Numbered from the stretch's first letter, positions 15,968 to 25,068 are shown. The stretch: DNA of 64,000 bases from Paraburkholderia panacisoli (GCF_008369935.1 NZ_VTUZ01000038.1:1-64000), one strand, 5' to 3'. The notes: generated by a model not told the origin, from the letters alone. Translations and numbers: made by a program.

Positions 15968-16375
15968 ATGCTTCGCTTGAAAAACGCTGCACTTGCCGTG
16001 TCCGTCGTCGTCTGCGCATTGATGGGCGAGACCCGCGCCGCGCCGCCGGCAGCCATCGTCACGCCATTGATGACGAAGCCGCTCGACGACTATCCGGGCA
16101 AGGAAGCCTTGATGATCACTGTCGTCTATCCGCCGGGTGCCGTCGATCCTGTCCATCGACATAATGCGCATGCGTTCGTCTATGTGCTGGAAGGATCGAT
16201 CGTGATGCAAGTCAAGGGCGGCAAGGAAGTCACGCTGACGCCCGGACAGACCTTCTATGAGGGCCCGAACGATATTCATACCGTCGGACGCAACGCAAGC
16301 CAGACTCAACCGGCAAAGTTCATCGTGCTGCTGCTGAAGGACAAGGGGGCGCCCGTTCTCGTGCCGGAGAAGTAA
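15968..16375 (+). CDS. exported cupin-domain protein
   Basis: A 135-residue single-domain cupin with an N-terminal signal peptide (MLRLKNAALAVSVVVCALMG, cleavage near TRA-AP). The cupin motifs are PVHRHNAHAFVYVLEGSIVM (metal-binding His cluster) and TFYEGPNDIHTVGRNAS. Periplasmic small cupins of this type often follow CMD-like genes. A GAGGAA site lies upstream with rather long spacing. Probably co-transcribed with the ECF41/CMD genes; reaction unknown. Confidence 0.85.
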   Translation: MLRLKNAALAVSVVVCALMGETRAAPPAAIVTPLMTKPLDDYPGKEALMITVVYPPGAVDPVHRHNAHAFVYVLEGSIVMQVKGGKEVTLTPGQTFYEGPNDIHTVGRNASQTQPAKFIVLLLKDKGAPVLVPEK

Positions 16376-16460
16376 GCCCGAGCGCATGCCGACGCTTGCG
16401 TCCTCAATAGAGAACGACGGACCTTGTCACAAATGGCGGCGCTCGTACGTCTAGTCGTGC

Positions 16461-17453
16461 ATGGACTCCACGACTCGCGCTGCCATGTCAGACTACCCAT
16501 CACGCCGCCTCGTTGCCGGCGCGGACGATCCGTTCGCAAGCAGCTTTGCGACCAGTTACGCCGGCGTCGTTTCCTTTCTGGCCGTCGCCAATGAAGGCAG
16601 CTTTGCCCGCGCCGGTGATCGCCTTGGCATCGGCCGATCCTCGGTTAGCCGCAACGTACAGAAACTCGAGGCTCAGCTCAATGCGCGTCTTTTTCAGCGC
16701 ACAACGCGCAGCACGTCGCTCACGCGCGAAGGAGAGCTTTTCTACGCGAACTGTCAGCCGGGCATAGAGCGCATCGCCCAGGCGCTCGAGGACATGCGGG
16801 AGCTGCGCAATGGGCCGCCTCGCGGTCATTTGCGCATCGGCGCCACGCCCGGCTTCGGCCGCAAGATCGTCGCGCCGCTGCTGCGCAGTTTTCACACACA
16901 ATATCCCGAGATCATGCTGGAACTGCTGCTGAACGATCGGCCCGCCGACTTCACTGCCGATCGCATCGACGTCTCGTTTCGAGACGGACGCATGGAAGAC
17001 AGCGGAATCGTCGCGCGGCAGCTGATTCCGATGCAGATGATCGTCTGCGCATCGCCCGCCTATGCACGGATTCACGGCTTGCCGCACCACGTCGACGACT
17101 TGCTCGACCATAGCTGCATCAACTTCCGCACGGCGTCGGGCCGCGTCAGGGAGTGGGAATTCAAGGTCGACGGTCTTGCGCAGCGGCGCCAGCCCGTCGC
17201 GCAACATACGTTCAACGACGTGGATCTGATCCTGCAGGCAGTGCTCGACGGGCTGGGCATCGCGCAGTTGCCGGCCTATCAGGTGTGCGATCTGCTTGGC
17301 GAAGGCCAGTTGATCAGTTGTCTCGCGCAGCACGCACCCGAAGACGGCGGCCATTACCTCTGCTATCTCAGCCGCAAGCATCTTCCTGCCCGAATCCGTG
17401 TGTTCATCGACTACATGACCGACACACGAGGGCGCTCGATCTGCAGTGTCTGA
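16461..17453 (+). CDS. LysR-family transcriptional regulator
   Basis: A 330-residue LTTR. The HTH region is SFLAVANEGSFARAGDRLGI then GRSSVSRNVQKLEAQLNARL; the effector domain contains GHLRIGATPGFGRKIVAPLL and IDVSFRDGRMEDSGIVARQL. About 30 residues precede the HTH if ATG 16461 is used; ATG 16485 is an alternative. It lies 85 bases downstream of the cupin gene on the same strand and could control the ECF/CMD/cupin module, though LTTRs are more often divergent from their targets. Confidence 0.85.
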   Translation: MDSTTRAAMSDYPSRRLVAGADDPFASSFATSYAGVVSFLAVANEGSFARAGDRLGIGRSSVSRNVQKLEAQLNARLFQRTTRSTSLTREGELFYANCQPGIERIAQALEDMRELRNGPPRGHLRIGATPGFGRKIVAPLLRSFHTQYPEIMLELLLNDRPADFTADRIDVSFRDGRMEDSGIVARQLIPMQMIVCASPAYARIHGLPHHVDDLLDHSCINFRTASGRVREWEFKVDGLAQRRQPVAQHTFNDVDLILQAVLDGLGIAQLPAYQVCDLLGEGQLISCLAQHAPEDGGHYLCYLSRKHLPARIRVFIDYMTDTRGRSICSV

Positions 17454-17479
17454 CGACGATGACGACGTTATCGACCATC

Positions 17480-17745
17480 GAGTGACGACACCCCGAACGA
17501 CGATGCGTTCCGCGCGTCTTCGCCTCTGCCAGACAAGCTGCGATTGATCTTTCCCATCGTTCCGGGATGCGCTTTAGGGCGATTCGTACCTCAGTGCTGG
17601 TATTGGCAAGTTCCAGCGAAAGGTTGCCTATCACGCATCCAAGTCTGAATTCATTAGCTGCGTGGTCCTCGGCAAGCAGCCCGAAAAACCTTTCGATTCG
17701 CGCGTGACCTGGTCCAGAGTATTGCTCAGTATGTTTCATAGCCAT
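17480..17745 (-). pseudogene. TetR-family regulator, C-terminal remnant
   Basis: The frame reads ARIERFFGLLAEDHAANEFR, GCVIGNLSLELANTS then ERWERSIAACLAEAKTRG, the C-terminal ligand-binding half of a TetR repressor (GC.IGNLSLEL is characteristic). The HTH half is missing. The break lies on the side facing the SDR remnant. Confidence 0.75.
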
Positions 17746-17836
17746 CCCCGGACTCATCGGGTGAAACCATCACCTCGCGGGCCGCGCGCAGCAGATCCCT
17801 CCGCCCGAATCTCATATGGTGACGTTCGTGTTTAGC

Positions 17837-18353
17837 GATGCCCATTACGACATCAGATCTGCGGCCACAGCGGGTGTCGGGCACCATGTGGCACTATCCA
17901 TTGTCGGGACCGACCGAACGCCAGACAATGGATACTTTCGCGCGAAGGTCGCCCAGGAGAAGCTGATCGAGGCCTCCGGCATTCCCTCCACCGTTATCCG
18001 CTCGACCCAGTTCCTGGAATTTCCTGGCGGCATTGCTGATTCCAGTGCGGATGGAAACACAGTCAGGATTTCGCCAGGCCTGTTCCAGCTGATCGCGGCC
18101 GACGACGTCGCTGGCATGCTTGCCGATGTGGCGCTCGCGGCGCCACAAAACGGCATCGTCGAGATCGCCGGCCCGGAGCGCGCGCCATTCAACGAAATCG
18201 CAGCCCGCTATCTGAAGGCGGTCGGCGACCCGCGTGAGGTCAGACCTCGAGGACCGATACTTCGACGCTCGTGTTGAGGAGCATTCCCTGGTGCCGTTGG
18301 GCGAGGCGCGCCTCGGCCGCATCGGTATAGAAGAATGGCTATGCCGCTCATAG
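17837..18353 (+). pseudogene. NmrA/SDR-like NAD(P)-binding protein, 5'-truncated and frameshifted
   Basis: From about 17837 the frame reads VGHHVALSIVGTDRTPDNGY, AKVAQEKLIEASGIPSTVIR, STQFLEF and GIVEIAGPERAPFNEIAARY, the C-terminal two thirds of an atypical SDR (NmrA-like NAD(P)H-binding) protein. The N-terminal Rossmann nucleotide loop is missing. A frameshift near 18236 moves the C-terminus into another frame (RYFDARVEEHSLVPLGEARL then GRIGIEEWL). With the TetR remnant it represents a decayed divergent regulator/enzyme pair. Confidence 0.8.
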
Positions 18354-19023
18354 ACAGGGCTCTGATCCCACCTACGCCAATTGAAGAATAGGAAAACAAC
18401 GCTGGACAGAGCTTCTCCGAGATGCCGGGCGATCGCCATATCGTCAGCCCGGCATGCGAAGGACATCGTACTCGTAGCCGTCGCCGCGCTGGATGTCGCG
18501 AAACAGCAATTGGCGGCGAGCATTGCTCAGGTCGACAAGACGACGATTGCTTCGCACCCCGATGTGTGCAATGCGGCCTCTCAGGTCCGCGACAGGCAGT
18601 ATGACTTCGCGTGAGGTAGAGGGCTGGCCTGCCATGCACGCCACGAATCCTTTGACTCGCGATAGCCGTCGGCGATTGCCACGCGCTCCTTGCTCCCACC
18701 CGGCTTCACGCCGATGCTTACCAGCAGGCACTCGCCATCGGAGTTTTCGGTGCGCGTGCCACCTTCCGCATTTGAAGCTGCGGGGCCAAGCTTGCTTACA
18801 CCTTGACTCGCCTGGGACAACCAATTCCGGACAATTGTGCGTCCCCAGGCCGCGACGATGCATGGCGCGCCAATTGGTGCCGACGCGACAACAGAGTGTG
18901 CGCCGTGGCGACACTACCGGCACCTTGTGTCGAAGTCTAGGATTCTCTCCATGTAGTTTCTGCGGAGAATGTTTCGACGCAGGTTCGGTGAGTTCAACGC
19001 CCGCCTACTCATGAGGGGAAAAC
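18354..19023. other. no recognisable gene
   Basis: About 670 bases with several short frames on both strands, none with a family motif. Probably eroded sequence between pseudogenes. Confidence 0.5.
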
Positions 19024-19404
19024 ATGACGCAAGGTCTTAACTACTTTCAGCAATCCCCGGAACTGTCCACGAAGCTTCTGGAACTCTACATGCTGCTCAA
19101 GAGCGGCACCATCGAGCAGCCCATCGCTAACCTCGTCCAGATGCGCGCGTCGCAACTCAATGGCAGCGTGTTATGCCTCGACTTGCATGTCAAGCAGGCC
19201 AAGGATCCACGGCGAGCGCGAACCGCGCCTGCATCACGTCGCTATCTGGCGCGAGTCGACGCTGTTTCGGTCCCCAGATCCGGACCGATGGCGTCCGCGC
19301 GTTCGACCACAACGATGCGTGGGCGCACGTCTTTGCCGAGAATGCCACAGAGCCGCTGTGACGGATTTCGTTCGCCAACCGCCGTGGCGATGTCCACGCT
19401 GTGA
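19024..19404 (+). pseudogene. second CMD/AhpD-like gene, frameshifted
   Basis: Starts like the intact gene at 15416 (MTQGLNYFQQSPELSTKLLE against MTQRINYIQQSPDLFKKFLE). The redox motif has decayed to NGSVLCLDLHVK, so the first Cys is replaced by Ser. After VKQAK the homology moves to another frame (IHGEREPRLHHVAIWREST) and then disappears. A good ribosome-binding site (GAGGGGAAAAC) still precedes it. Inactive paralogue. Confidence 0.85.
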
Positions 19405-19700
19405 TCCGCGTGGGGCGGGGGCATCATGAAGCGCTGAGAGGGACATGATTGTCGTGAGTCTGGATGAGGCGAAGTTGCGTCAGGAGCTTTGTGTGGACAC
19501 TAATTCCCTTCAGGTCGTGGCCGTTATTGTCGAGGCTTTCGAGGAGGGGTCTACGTATTAAAGTCGAGCGCAACGCGGCTGTTGTACTGATTTCATGTCC
19601 TATTAAACATCCGACTAGTCGGCTATTTACAAGCAATGCGCTCACGTAAATGAGCGACCATCCGACGCCGCCGAGTGCGGTCAAGAAAGGAGTATTACCC

Positions 19701-20693
19701 ATGTCTTCAAATAATCGCAGCCTCACCAAGGGCGTGGCGCGGCGTGACTTACTACTCGGCAGCGCTGCCGCAGCTGGCTCTCTTGTCGAGGCGAGCTTGC
19801 CGAGCCCGGCAATGGCAGCTCCGTCAGCAAAGGAGGCGCATCATGCAAAGGCAGGCGGAAAGGCCTCAGGCAGTTACATCGCGACAAACGACGGCACGCA
19901 GCTCTATTGCAAGGACTGGGGCGCTGGTCGCCCCATCGTGTTTTGTCATGGCTGGCCACTCAGTTCGGACAGCTGGGAATCTCAGATGATGTTCGTTGCG
20001 TCGGACGGGTATCGTGCAGTCGCACATGATCGTCGTGGCCACGGCCGTTCAAGCCAGTCCTGGAATGGCAACGAGATGGACACTTATGCCGACGATTTGG
20101 CTGCCGTGTTCAACACCCTTGACCTGCGCGATGCCGTACTCGTGGGTTTCTCCACGGGCGGGGGCGAGGTGGCTCGCTATATCGGCCGGCACGGTACGCG
20201 ACGGGTCTCCAAAGTCGTGCTGGTTTCAGCAGTGCCGCCTTTGATGCTCAAGACGCCCGCCAACCCGCTTGGCTTGTCAATTGAAGTTTTCGATGGCCTG
20301 CGCGCCGCGCAGCTCGCCAATCGGTCCCAGTTCTACAAAGATGTGCCCGCCGGTCCGTTCTATGGCTTCAACCGTCCCGGAGCAAAGCCTTCGCAGGGGC
20401 TGATCGACGCATGGTGGGCTCAAGGCATGCAGGGCGGACACAAGAATACTTATGACTCGATCAAGGCGTTCTCGGAAACCGACTTTACCGACGACCTGAA
20501 AAAGATCGACGTGCCTACCCTGATTATCCACGGCGACGATGACCAGATTGTCCCCATCGATGCCGCCGGACGCGCTTCGGCAAGGCTGATCAAAAACTCC
20601 AGGCTGATCGTCTATCCCGGCGCGCCGCATGGATTGACGGACACGCATAAGGAAAAATTCAACGCCGACCTGTTGGCGTTCATTCGCAGTTGA
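19701..20693 (+). CDS. Tat-exported alpha/beta hydrolase, non-heme chloroperoxidase-like
   Basis: A 330-residue protein with a twin-arginine signal (GVARRDLLLGSAAAAGSLV, Arg14-Arg15; cleavage near PAMA-AP), so it is probably exported folded. The mature domain is an alpha/beta hydrolase: oxyanion region HGWPLSSDSWESQM, nucleophile motif GFSTGGGE, acid HGDDDQIVP and His in GAPHGLTD. This arrangement matches bacterial cofactor-free haloperoxidases/esterases. AAGGAG lies nine bases before ATG 19701. Probably co-transcribed with the isochorismatase-like gene 75 bases downstream. Confidence 0.9.
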   Translation: MSSNNRSLTKGVARRDLLLGSAAAAGSLVEASLPSPAMAAPSAKEAHHAKAGGKASGSYIATNDGTQLYCKDWGAGRPIVFCHGWPLSSDSWESQMMFVASDGYRAVAHDRRGHGRSSQSWNGNEMDTYADDLAAVFNTLDLRDAVLVGFSTGGGEVARYIGRHGTRRVSKVVLVSAVPPLMLKTPANPLGLSIEVFDGLRAAQLANRSQFYKDVPAGPFYGFNRPGAKPSQGLIDAWWAQGMQGGHKNTYDSIKAFSETDFTDDLKKIDVPTLIIHGDDDQIVPIDAAGRASARLIKNSRLIVYPGAPHGLTDTHKEKFNADLLAFIRS

Positions 20694-20768
20694 AAGCCCG
20701 TCGGCTCGATGGCTGACATTGCTTTTCGGTGCCGGCAGCTAACCCATGCAATCTGAGAGTTAATTCCC

Positions 20769-21494
20769 ATGTGCAACAACCACAATTGCTACGCAGATCC
20801 CGTTGAACCGGCCTTGCCGAAGAGCGATATGACACTGGATCTCCAGCGGACGGCGCTGGTGGTCATCGACCCGCAAATCGACTTCATGAGTCCCGAAGGG
20901 CGTAGCTGGGAGGTCGTCGGCGAAAGTGTGACGGAGCACAATCTCGTGCCCAACCTTATCCGCCTGTTCCAGGCTGCGAAGCGGGCGGGTATCACCGTCG
21001 CCATCTCTCCTCACTATTATTTTCCCCATGATCACACATGGAAAGTGCACGGTCCCGCCGAGAAGTTTCAGCATGCCTTGGGCATGTTTGACCGACCTGG
21101 CGCGCTGACGCTGGACGGCTTTCAGGGTTCGGGGGCAGATTTTATGCCAGACTTCAAGCAGTACATCGAGGATGGAAAAACCATTATCTGCTCAACGCAC
21201 AAGCTGTACGGCCCACAAGCCAACGACCTCGTTCTGCAGTTGCGCAAGCAGCGCGTCGATCAGGTGATTCTTGTAGGCATGGCCGCCAACCTATGCGTCG
21301 AGTCCCATCTCCGGGATCTGCTGGAGCAGGGCTTCGAAGTTGCGGTTGTACGCGACGCGGTGGCAGGTCCGAAGGTGCCGGAAGGCGACGGATATCACGC
21401 GGCGCTAGTCAACTTCCGCTATATCGCGAACGCGCTCTGGGATACTGACGAAACCGTGCAGCGGCTGGTAGGAGGTGTTCGCGCAGCGGCGTAA
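20769..21494 (+). CDS. isochorismatase-family cysteine hydrolase
   Basis: A 241-residue cysteine hydrolase. The catalytic elements are ALVVIDPQIDFM (Asp), a Lys in the central STHKLYGP region and MAANLCVESHLRDLLEQGF (nucleophilic Cys). The VGMAANLCVESH motif is diagnostic. Family members hydrolyse N-carbamoyl compounds, nicotinamide or isochorismate; the substrate here is not predictable. Follows the Tat hydrolase on the same strand. Confidence 0.85.
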   Translation: MCNNHNCYADPVEPALPKSDMTLDLQRTALVVIDPQIDFMSPEGRSWEVVGESVTEHNLVPNLIRLFQAAKRAGITVAISPHYYFPHDHTWKVHGPAEKFQHALGMFDRPGALTLDGFQGSGADFMPDFKQYIEDGKTIICSTHKLYGPQANDLVLQLRKQRVDQVILVGMAANLCVESHLRDLLEQGFEVAVVRDAVAGPKVPEGDGYHAALVNFRYIANALWDTDETVQRLVGGVRAAA

Positions 21495-21547
21495 TCCCCG
21501 TGATTTTGATGCGTGCCGTCACCTCAAATTGGAGTAGGAGGCGCAGC

Positions 21548-21775
21548 ATGGAGAGCTTCTGGGTGAAGTTCCATTTCATCACGCAGCAGAGCATCCAGAA
21601 CCTGACCGACGCCGAAGCGGCCGAGATTACTGGGCAGGACCGCGAATATCACCAGCGCGACCTCGTCTATCTGCTTGCCACCGACGATGCCGAGGACGAA
21701 CAGACTCGCGCTCAATATGCGTGTGCTCGTGCCTCTGCTGTGTGTCGTCGGTCGATGCTGGCCGTTGCCGCGTAA
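21548..21775 (+). pseudogene. catalase fragment
   Basis: After AGTAGGAGG and ATG 21548 the frame reads ESFWVKFHFITQQSIQNLTD then AEAAEITGQDREYHQRDL, the internal catalase segment around WVKFHF.TQQGI.NLTDAEA. Only about 40 residues match; the heme-binding Tyr and catalytic His regions are absent and the tail is unrelated. The fragment is an internal piece that happens to sit behind a ribosome-binding site. Confidence 0.75.
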
Positions 21776-21826
21776 TGGGAACGAAGCAGGGCGGGATCGA
21801 CAGCAACACCTGTTTGGGAAACGCGA

Positions 21827-23068
21827 TTACCCCCTCAGGTAAATCGTGAAGGTGCTCCCCTGTTGAGGCGCACTCTTCACGTCGATTGCGCCACCTGAGT
21901 CAGTAATGATCGCGTAGACAAGTGACAGGCCAAGACCGGTGCCCTGGCCGATCTCCTTGGTGGTGAAGAAGGGCTCAAAAATGCGAACGATGGTTGCCTC
22001 GTCCATGCCGCATCCACTGTCCGCGACGATCAGGCGCACGTAACGGCCCGGGTCAAGCGTTCCGTGCGAGAGCGCTTGCTCACCGGGGAACTCTGCGGCT
22101 TCCAGTGTCACGCGCAAGGTGCCGCCTGTGCGCATGGCTTGAATCGCATTACTGCACAGGTTCATTACGATCTGGTGCAGCTGGGTGGCGTCGCCGAGTA
22201 CAACGAGAGGTAAATCGGGAGCGTTCGACTCGAGGCGAATGTTGGCGGGCAGGGATCCTCGGATCAGCTCGAGCGTCTCGGCCACGACAGGAGCAACGTC
22301 GACGGGCGCGCGCTTGCCGCGCTGACTGCGGCTGAAGGCAAGGATCTGCTCGACCAGCTCGCGGCCACGGGACGCGGCGGTGAGCACGTTCTGCGCATAG
22401 CGCCTGAGCGGTGAGCCCTCGGGCGCTTCGTCAAGGACCATTTCACCGTAGGCGAATACACCCGCCAGAACATTGTTGAAATCGTGCGCGATGCCGCCGG
22501 CGAGCCGGCCAACTGCTTCCATCTTTTCGGCCTGGCGCAGCCGCTGCTCGAGCCGCGCGCGCTCGGCCAGCGCCCACTTCTGCTCGGTGACGTCCATCAC
22601 GGCCCCAACAAACTCGGGCTCGCCTGATGAACTCTGCATGGCATGACCTATCAAGTGAACAGTCTTGACCGTACCGTCTTCCATCAGCAAGCGATTCTCA
22701 ACGTCAAAGTTTGTCATTTCGCGGGACGCGCGAGCGATAACTTCCTGCACGAGCCGCCCGTGCCCTCGACCCTTCGCTGCGCCAAGCCGGAATACTGGAA
22801 GCAATATGACCGGCACCAGGCTCGCCACGCTCAACACGCCTGACTCCGGTCCGCAGGACAGCTCCGTTGAGTTCGAATATCTGTTCCCGGTCAAGGCGCC
22901 AGACGCGGACCTCGATGATCCGACGCAGCGCTTCCAGGGCGGCCCGCTCATGCTGGTCGGGCCACTGGAACCAGAGTCCTGAACCGAAGGGCGCCGCCGC
23001 GGGGAGTCCGGTCCGGGACATGCGGCATCGATCCGCGCACCTATACCAGAACTCCGTAAGCGGCCCAA
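21827..23068 (-). CDS. sensor histidine kinase with doubtful N-terminus
   Basis: The frame is open for 413 codons but only about the last 310 are recognisable. They hold a partial PAS/PAC segment (FDVENRLLMEDGTVKTVHLI, EFVGAVMDVTEQK), a HisKA box (GRLAGGIAHDFNNVLAGVFA) with the phospho-His, and an HATPase domain: N-box NLCSNAIQAM, then DSGCGMDE, EPFFTTKEIGQGTGLGLSLV and QGSTFTIYLRG. The first about 100 residues are Ser/Pro/Gly-rich and resemble no sensor domain, so the original N-terminus has probably been replaced or frameshifted. No response regulator is adjacent. Confidence 0.65.
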   Translation of the reverse strand: MGRLRSSGIGARIDAACPGPDSPRRRPSVQDSGSSGPTSMSGPPWKRCVGSSRSASGALTGNRYSNSTELSCGPESGVLSVASLVPVILLPVFRLGAAKGRGHGRLVQEVIARASREMTNFDVENRLLMEDGTVKTVHLIGHAMQSSSGEPEFVGAVMDVTEQKWALAERARLEQRLRQAEKMEAVGRLAGGIAHDFNNVLAGVFAYGEMVLDEAPEGSPLRRYAQNVLTAASRGRELVEQILAFSRSQRGKRAPVDVAPVVAETLELIRGSLPANIRLESNAPDLPLVVLGDATQLHQIVMNLCSNAIQAMRTGGTLRVTLEAAEFPGEQALSHGTLDPGRYVRLIVADSGCGMDEATIVRIFEPFFTTKEIGQGTGLGLSLVYAIITDSGGAIDVKSAPQQGSTFTIYLRG

Positions 23069-23081
23069 TCATCGCGGCCGC

Positions 23082-23357
23082 TTAGCGATGCGCGAAGAGC
23101 GCTTGCCCGCTCACACGCTGAGCGCGGCTACCTGAATTCGACAGCACGCTTGCCACACCGCCGTATGCATTGCCATTCTCGCCGTACGCGGCCTGCTCTG
23201 CGGCGACGGTCTGCGCGTTCTGGCCACGTTGCGACGCCGGGGCGCCGAAAAGCGGGTTATACGACGGCGCCGGGCCGTAGCCGCTGCCAGCGAATGCGGG
23301 TGCTGCCACTGCCGCGGTAGCGACGACCAGAAGGGATGCGATGAGATTGCGGTTCAT
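23082..23357 (-). CDS. small secreted DUF4148-type protein
   Basis: A 91-residue protein with a clear signal peptide (MNRNLIASLLVVATAAVAAP, cleavage AFA-GS). The mature part is Gly/Ala/Asn-rich (YNPLFGAPASQRGQNAQTVA). This resembles the small DUF4148 proteins abundant in Burkholderiaceae. ATG 23357 has GGAG eight bases upstream; an in-frame GTG lies three codons earlier. Function unknown; possibly transcribed with the upstream esterase/Ohr genes. Confidence 0.7.
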   Translation of the reverse strand: MNRNLIASLLVVATAAVAAPAFAGSGYGPAPSYNPLFGAPASQRGQNAQTVAAEQAAYGENGNAYGGVASVLSNSGSRAQRVSGQALFAHR

Positions 23358-23477
23358 GAGATTCACTCCAATGTGCGTTGTCTTGCGATTCCGGTGGCTC
23401 CCCAGTGCGAGGAGGGCGGCACAGTGTTGCTTGACGACTGCGCCGCGGCCGCGGATTAGCCGGGTCTTGCCAGGGTC

Positions 23478-24506
23478 TTACTTCAGGCGCGACTGCAACT
23501 CGTTGGCGAGCTGTTTGATCGCGGCCTTCGTCGGTGCGTCTTCGGCGAGTGCGTTGAGCAAACCGAAGTCATGGATGGTGCCGTTGTAGCGCGCCGTGGT
23601 CGCCTCATCGCCCGCTGCGTCGAGTTTGCGGCCGTAAGCCTCGCCTTCATCACGCAGCACGTCGAACTGCGCGACCTGAATCAGAGCCGGCGGCAGACCC
23701 TTCAACTGATCCAGCGAAGCATGCAACGGCGACGCGTAAATCTCGTTACGCTGCTTCGGATCCTTGGTGTACGCGTCCCAGAACCACTTCATCATCGGAC
23801 GGGTCAGGAAGTGACCTTCCGGATAGGCGTTGTACGAGCCGTCGTTGAAGTCGTTGTCCGTGACCGGCCACATCAAACCTTGAAAGCGGATCGCGGGACC
23901 TTGCTTATCCTTCGCCATCAGTGCGACAACCGCCGCCATGTTGCCGCCCACGCTGTTGCCCACCACCGCGAGACGGCTGCCATCCACGCCGATGTCGTTG
24001 CCATGTGCCGCGACCCACCTGGTCGCCGCGTACGCCTGGTTGATCGCCACCGGGTAGCGCGCTTCGGGCGAGGGCGTGTAGTCGACGAACACCGCCACGG
24101 CGCCGGATTGCACAACGAGGTCACGCACCAGGCGCTCATGGGTCTGGAAGTCGCCAAGGATCCAGCCACCGCCATGGAAGAACATGAAGACCGGCAACGT
24201 ACCCGTTGCGCCTTGCGGTCGGACGATCGTGATCGGCACCGTGATGCCGTCCTGCTCGATGGTCTTGTTCGACACCTCGATGCCCGACAGATCGACCTTG
24301 ACGCTGTTCTGCGCACCGATCAGCACTTGGCGCGCTTGCGCCGGGGTCAAGGTGTTGATCGCCGGTCCGGTGCCGCTGTTCAAGGCATGGAGGAACTGGC
24401 TCGTCACCTGATCGGGCGTGACGGGTGCCACCGGGGTAGCAGCAACTGCGAAGGTGGTGCTGGCGGCCAGCGCCACGGCGAGCAGCAAAGGCTTGAAGGT
24501 CTTCAT
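23478..24506 (-). CDS. secreted alpha/beta-hydrolase esterase (hormone-sensitive-lipase family)
   Basis: A 342-residue exported esterase. Signal peptide MKTFKPLLLAVALAASTTFA, cleavage near AVA-AT. HSL-family landmarks are FFHGGGWILGDFQTHERLVR (oxyanion hole), VGNSVGGNMAAVVALM (nucleophile in GxSxG), FDVLRDEGEAYG (acid) and NGTIHDFGLLNAL (catalytic His). It hydrolyses carboxylic esters. It lies 37 bases downstream of ohr on the same strand, presumably in the same TetR-controlled transcript. Confidence 0.9.
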   Translation of the reverse strand: MKTFKPLLLAVALAASTTFAVAATPVAPVTPDQVTSQFLHALNSGTGPAINTLTPAQARQVLIGAQNSVKVDLSGIEVSNKTIEQDGITVPITIVRPQGATGTLPVFMFFHGGGWILGDFQTHERLVRDLVVQSGAVAVFVDYTPSPEARYPVAINQAYAATRWVAAHGNDIGVDGSRLAVVGNSVGGNMAAVVALMAKDKQGPAIRFQGLMWPVTDNDFNDGSYNAYPEGHFLTRPMMKWFWDAYTKDPKQRNEIYASPLHASLDQLKGLPPALIQVAQFDVLRDEGEAYGRKLDAAGDEATTARYNGTIHDFGLLNALAEDAPTKAAIKQLANELQSRLK

Positions 24507-24543
24507 GGCAGATTCCAGTTCTTGGATTGATGGGGCGTGTGGG

Positions 24544-24969
24544 TTAGGCGATCGTCAGCGTGACGTCGATGTTTCCGCGGGTCGCGTTCGAGTACGGGCA
24601 GACGATGTGCGCCTTGTCGACCAGCGTCTGCGCCGCTTCACGCGCCATGCCGGGCAACGAAATCTTCAGTTCGACTTCGATGCCGAAGCCGTTCGGAATC
24701 GCACCGATGCCGACGCTGCCGTCAATCGCAACGTCAGCCGGGATGGCGATCTTGTCGCGTGCGGCGACGAACTTCATCGCGCCGAGGAAGCATGCGCTGT
24801 AGCCGGCGGCAAACAGTTGTTCCGGGTTGGCGCCTTCGCCGCCCGCACCACCCAGTTCTTTAGGCGTGATCAGCTTGAAGTTGAGATTGCCTGCGGGGAC
24901 GACAGCATGGCCGTCACGGCCGCCGGTCGCGTGGGCATGGGCGCGGTAGAGGACTTTTTCGAGGGACAT
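24544..24969 (-). CDS. ohr: organic hydroperoxide resistance protein (OsmC/Ohr family)
   Basis: A 141-residue Ohr protein. It has the GGRDGHAV segment, NPEQLFAAGYSACFLGAMKF with the first reactive Cys, and VDKAHIVCPYSNATRGNIDV with the second Cys. Ohr reduces organic hydroperoxides using lipoyl-protein thiols. AAAGGAG lies nine bases before ATG 24969. It is first in the transcript with the esterase and is preceded by a palindrome nearly identical to the one at the TetR gene. Confidence 0.93.
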   Translation of the reverse strand: MSLEKVLYRAHAHATGGRDGHAVVPAGNLNFKLITPKELGGAGGEGANPEQLFAAGYSACFLGAMKFVAARDKIAIPADVAIDGSVGIGAIPNGFGIEVELKISLPGMAREAAQTLVDKAHIVCPYSNATRGNIDVTLTIA

Positions 24970-25009
24970 GGTGAAACTCCTTTATAGAGGTTGGGTTGCC
25001 AAATTTAGT

Positions 25010-25025
25010 TATCTACTAGTAGATA
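25010..25025. promoter_or_regulatory. TetR operator upstream of ohr
   Basis: Perfect palindrome TATCTACTAGTAGATA, 41 bases before the ohr start codon. The same sequence with one central change (TATCTACTCGTAGATA) occurs in the promoter of the TetR gene at 25720-25735. The recurrence and placement argue it is the binding site of the regulator encoded at 25142-25708. Confidence 0.8.
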
Positions 25026-25068
25026 GATTCGTGTATAAAAAAACTAGTGTTTCCACTTCACATCTGGC

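Noticed and set aside
18381..18923. Short frames on both strands between the SDR and CMD pseudogenes
   Set aside because: A stretch reading VAALDVAKQQLAASIAQVDK looks protein-like but could not be tied to a family and is too short to call.
23571..24530. 319-codon open frame antisense to the esterase
   Set aside because: The esterase has signal peptide, triad and operon context; the antisense frame has none.
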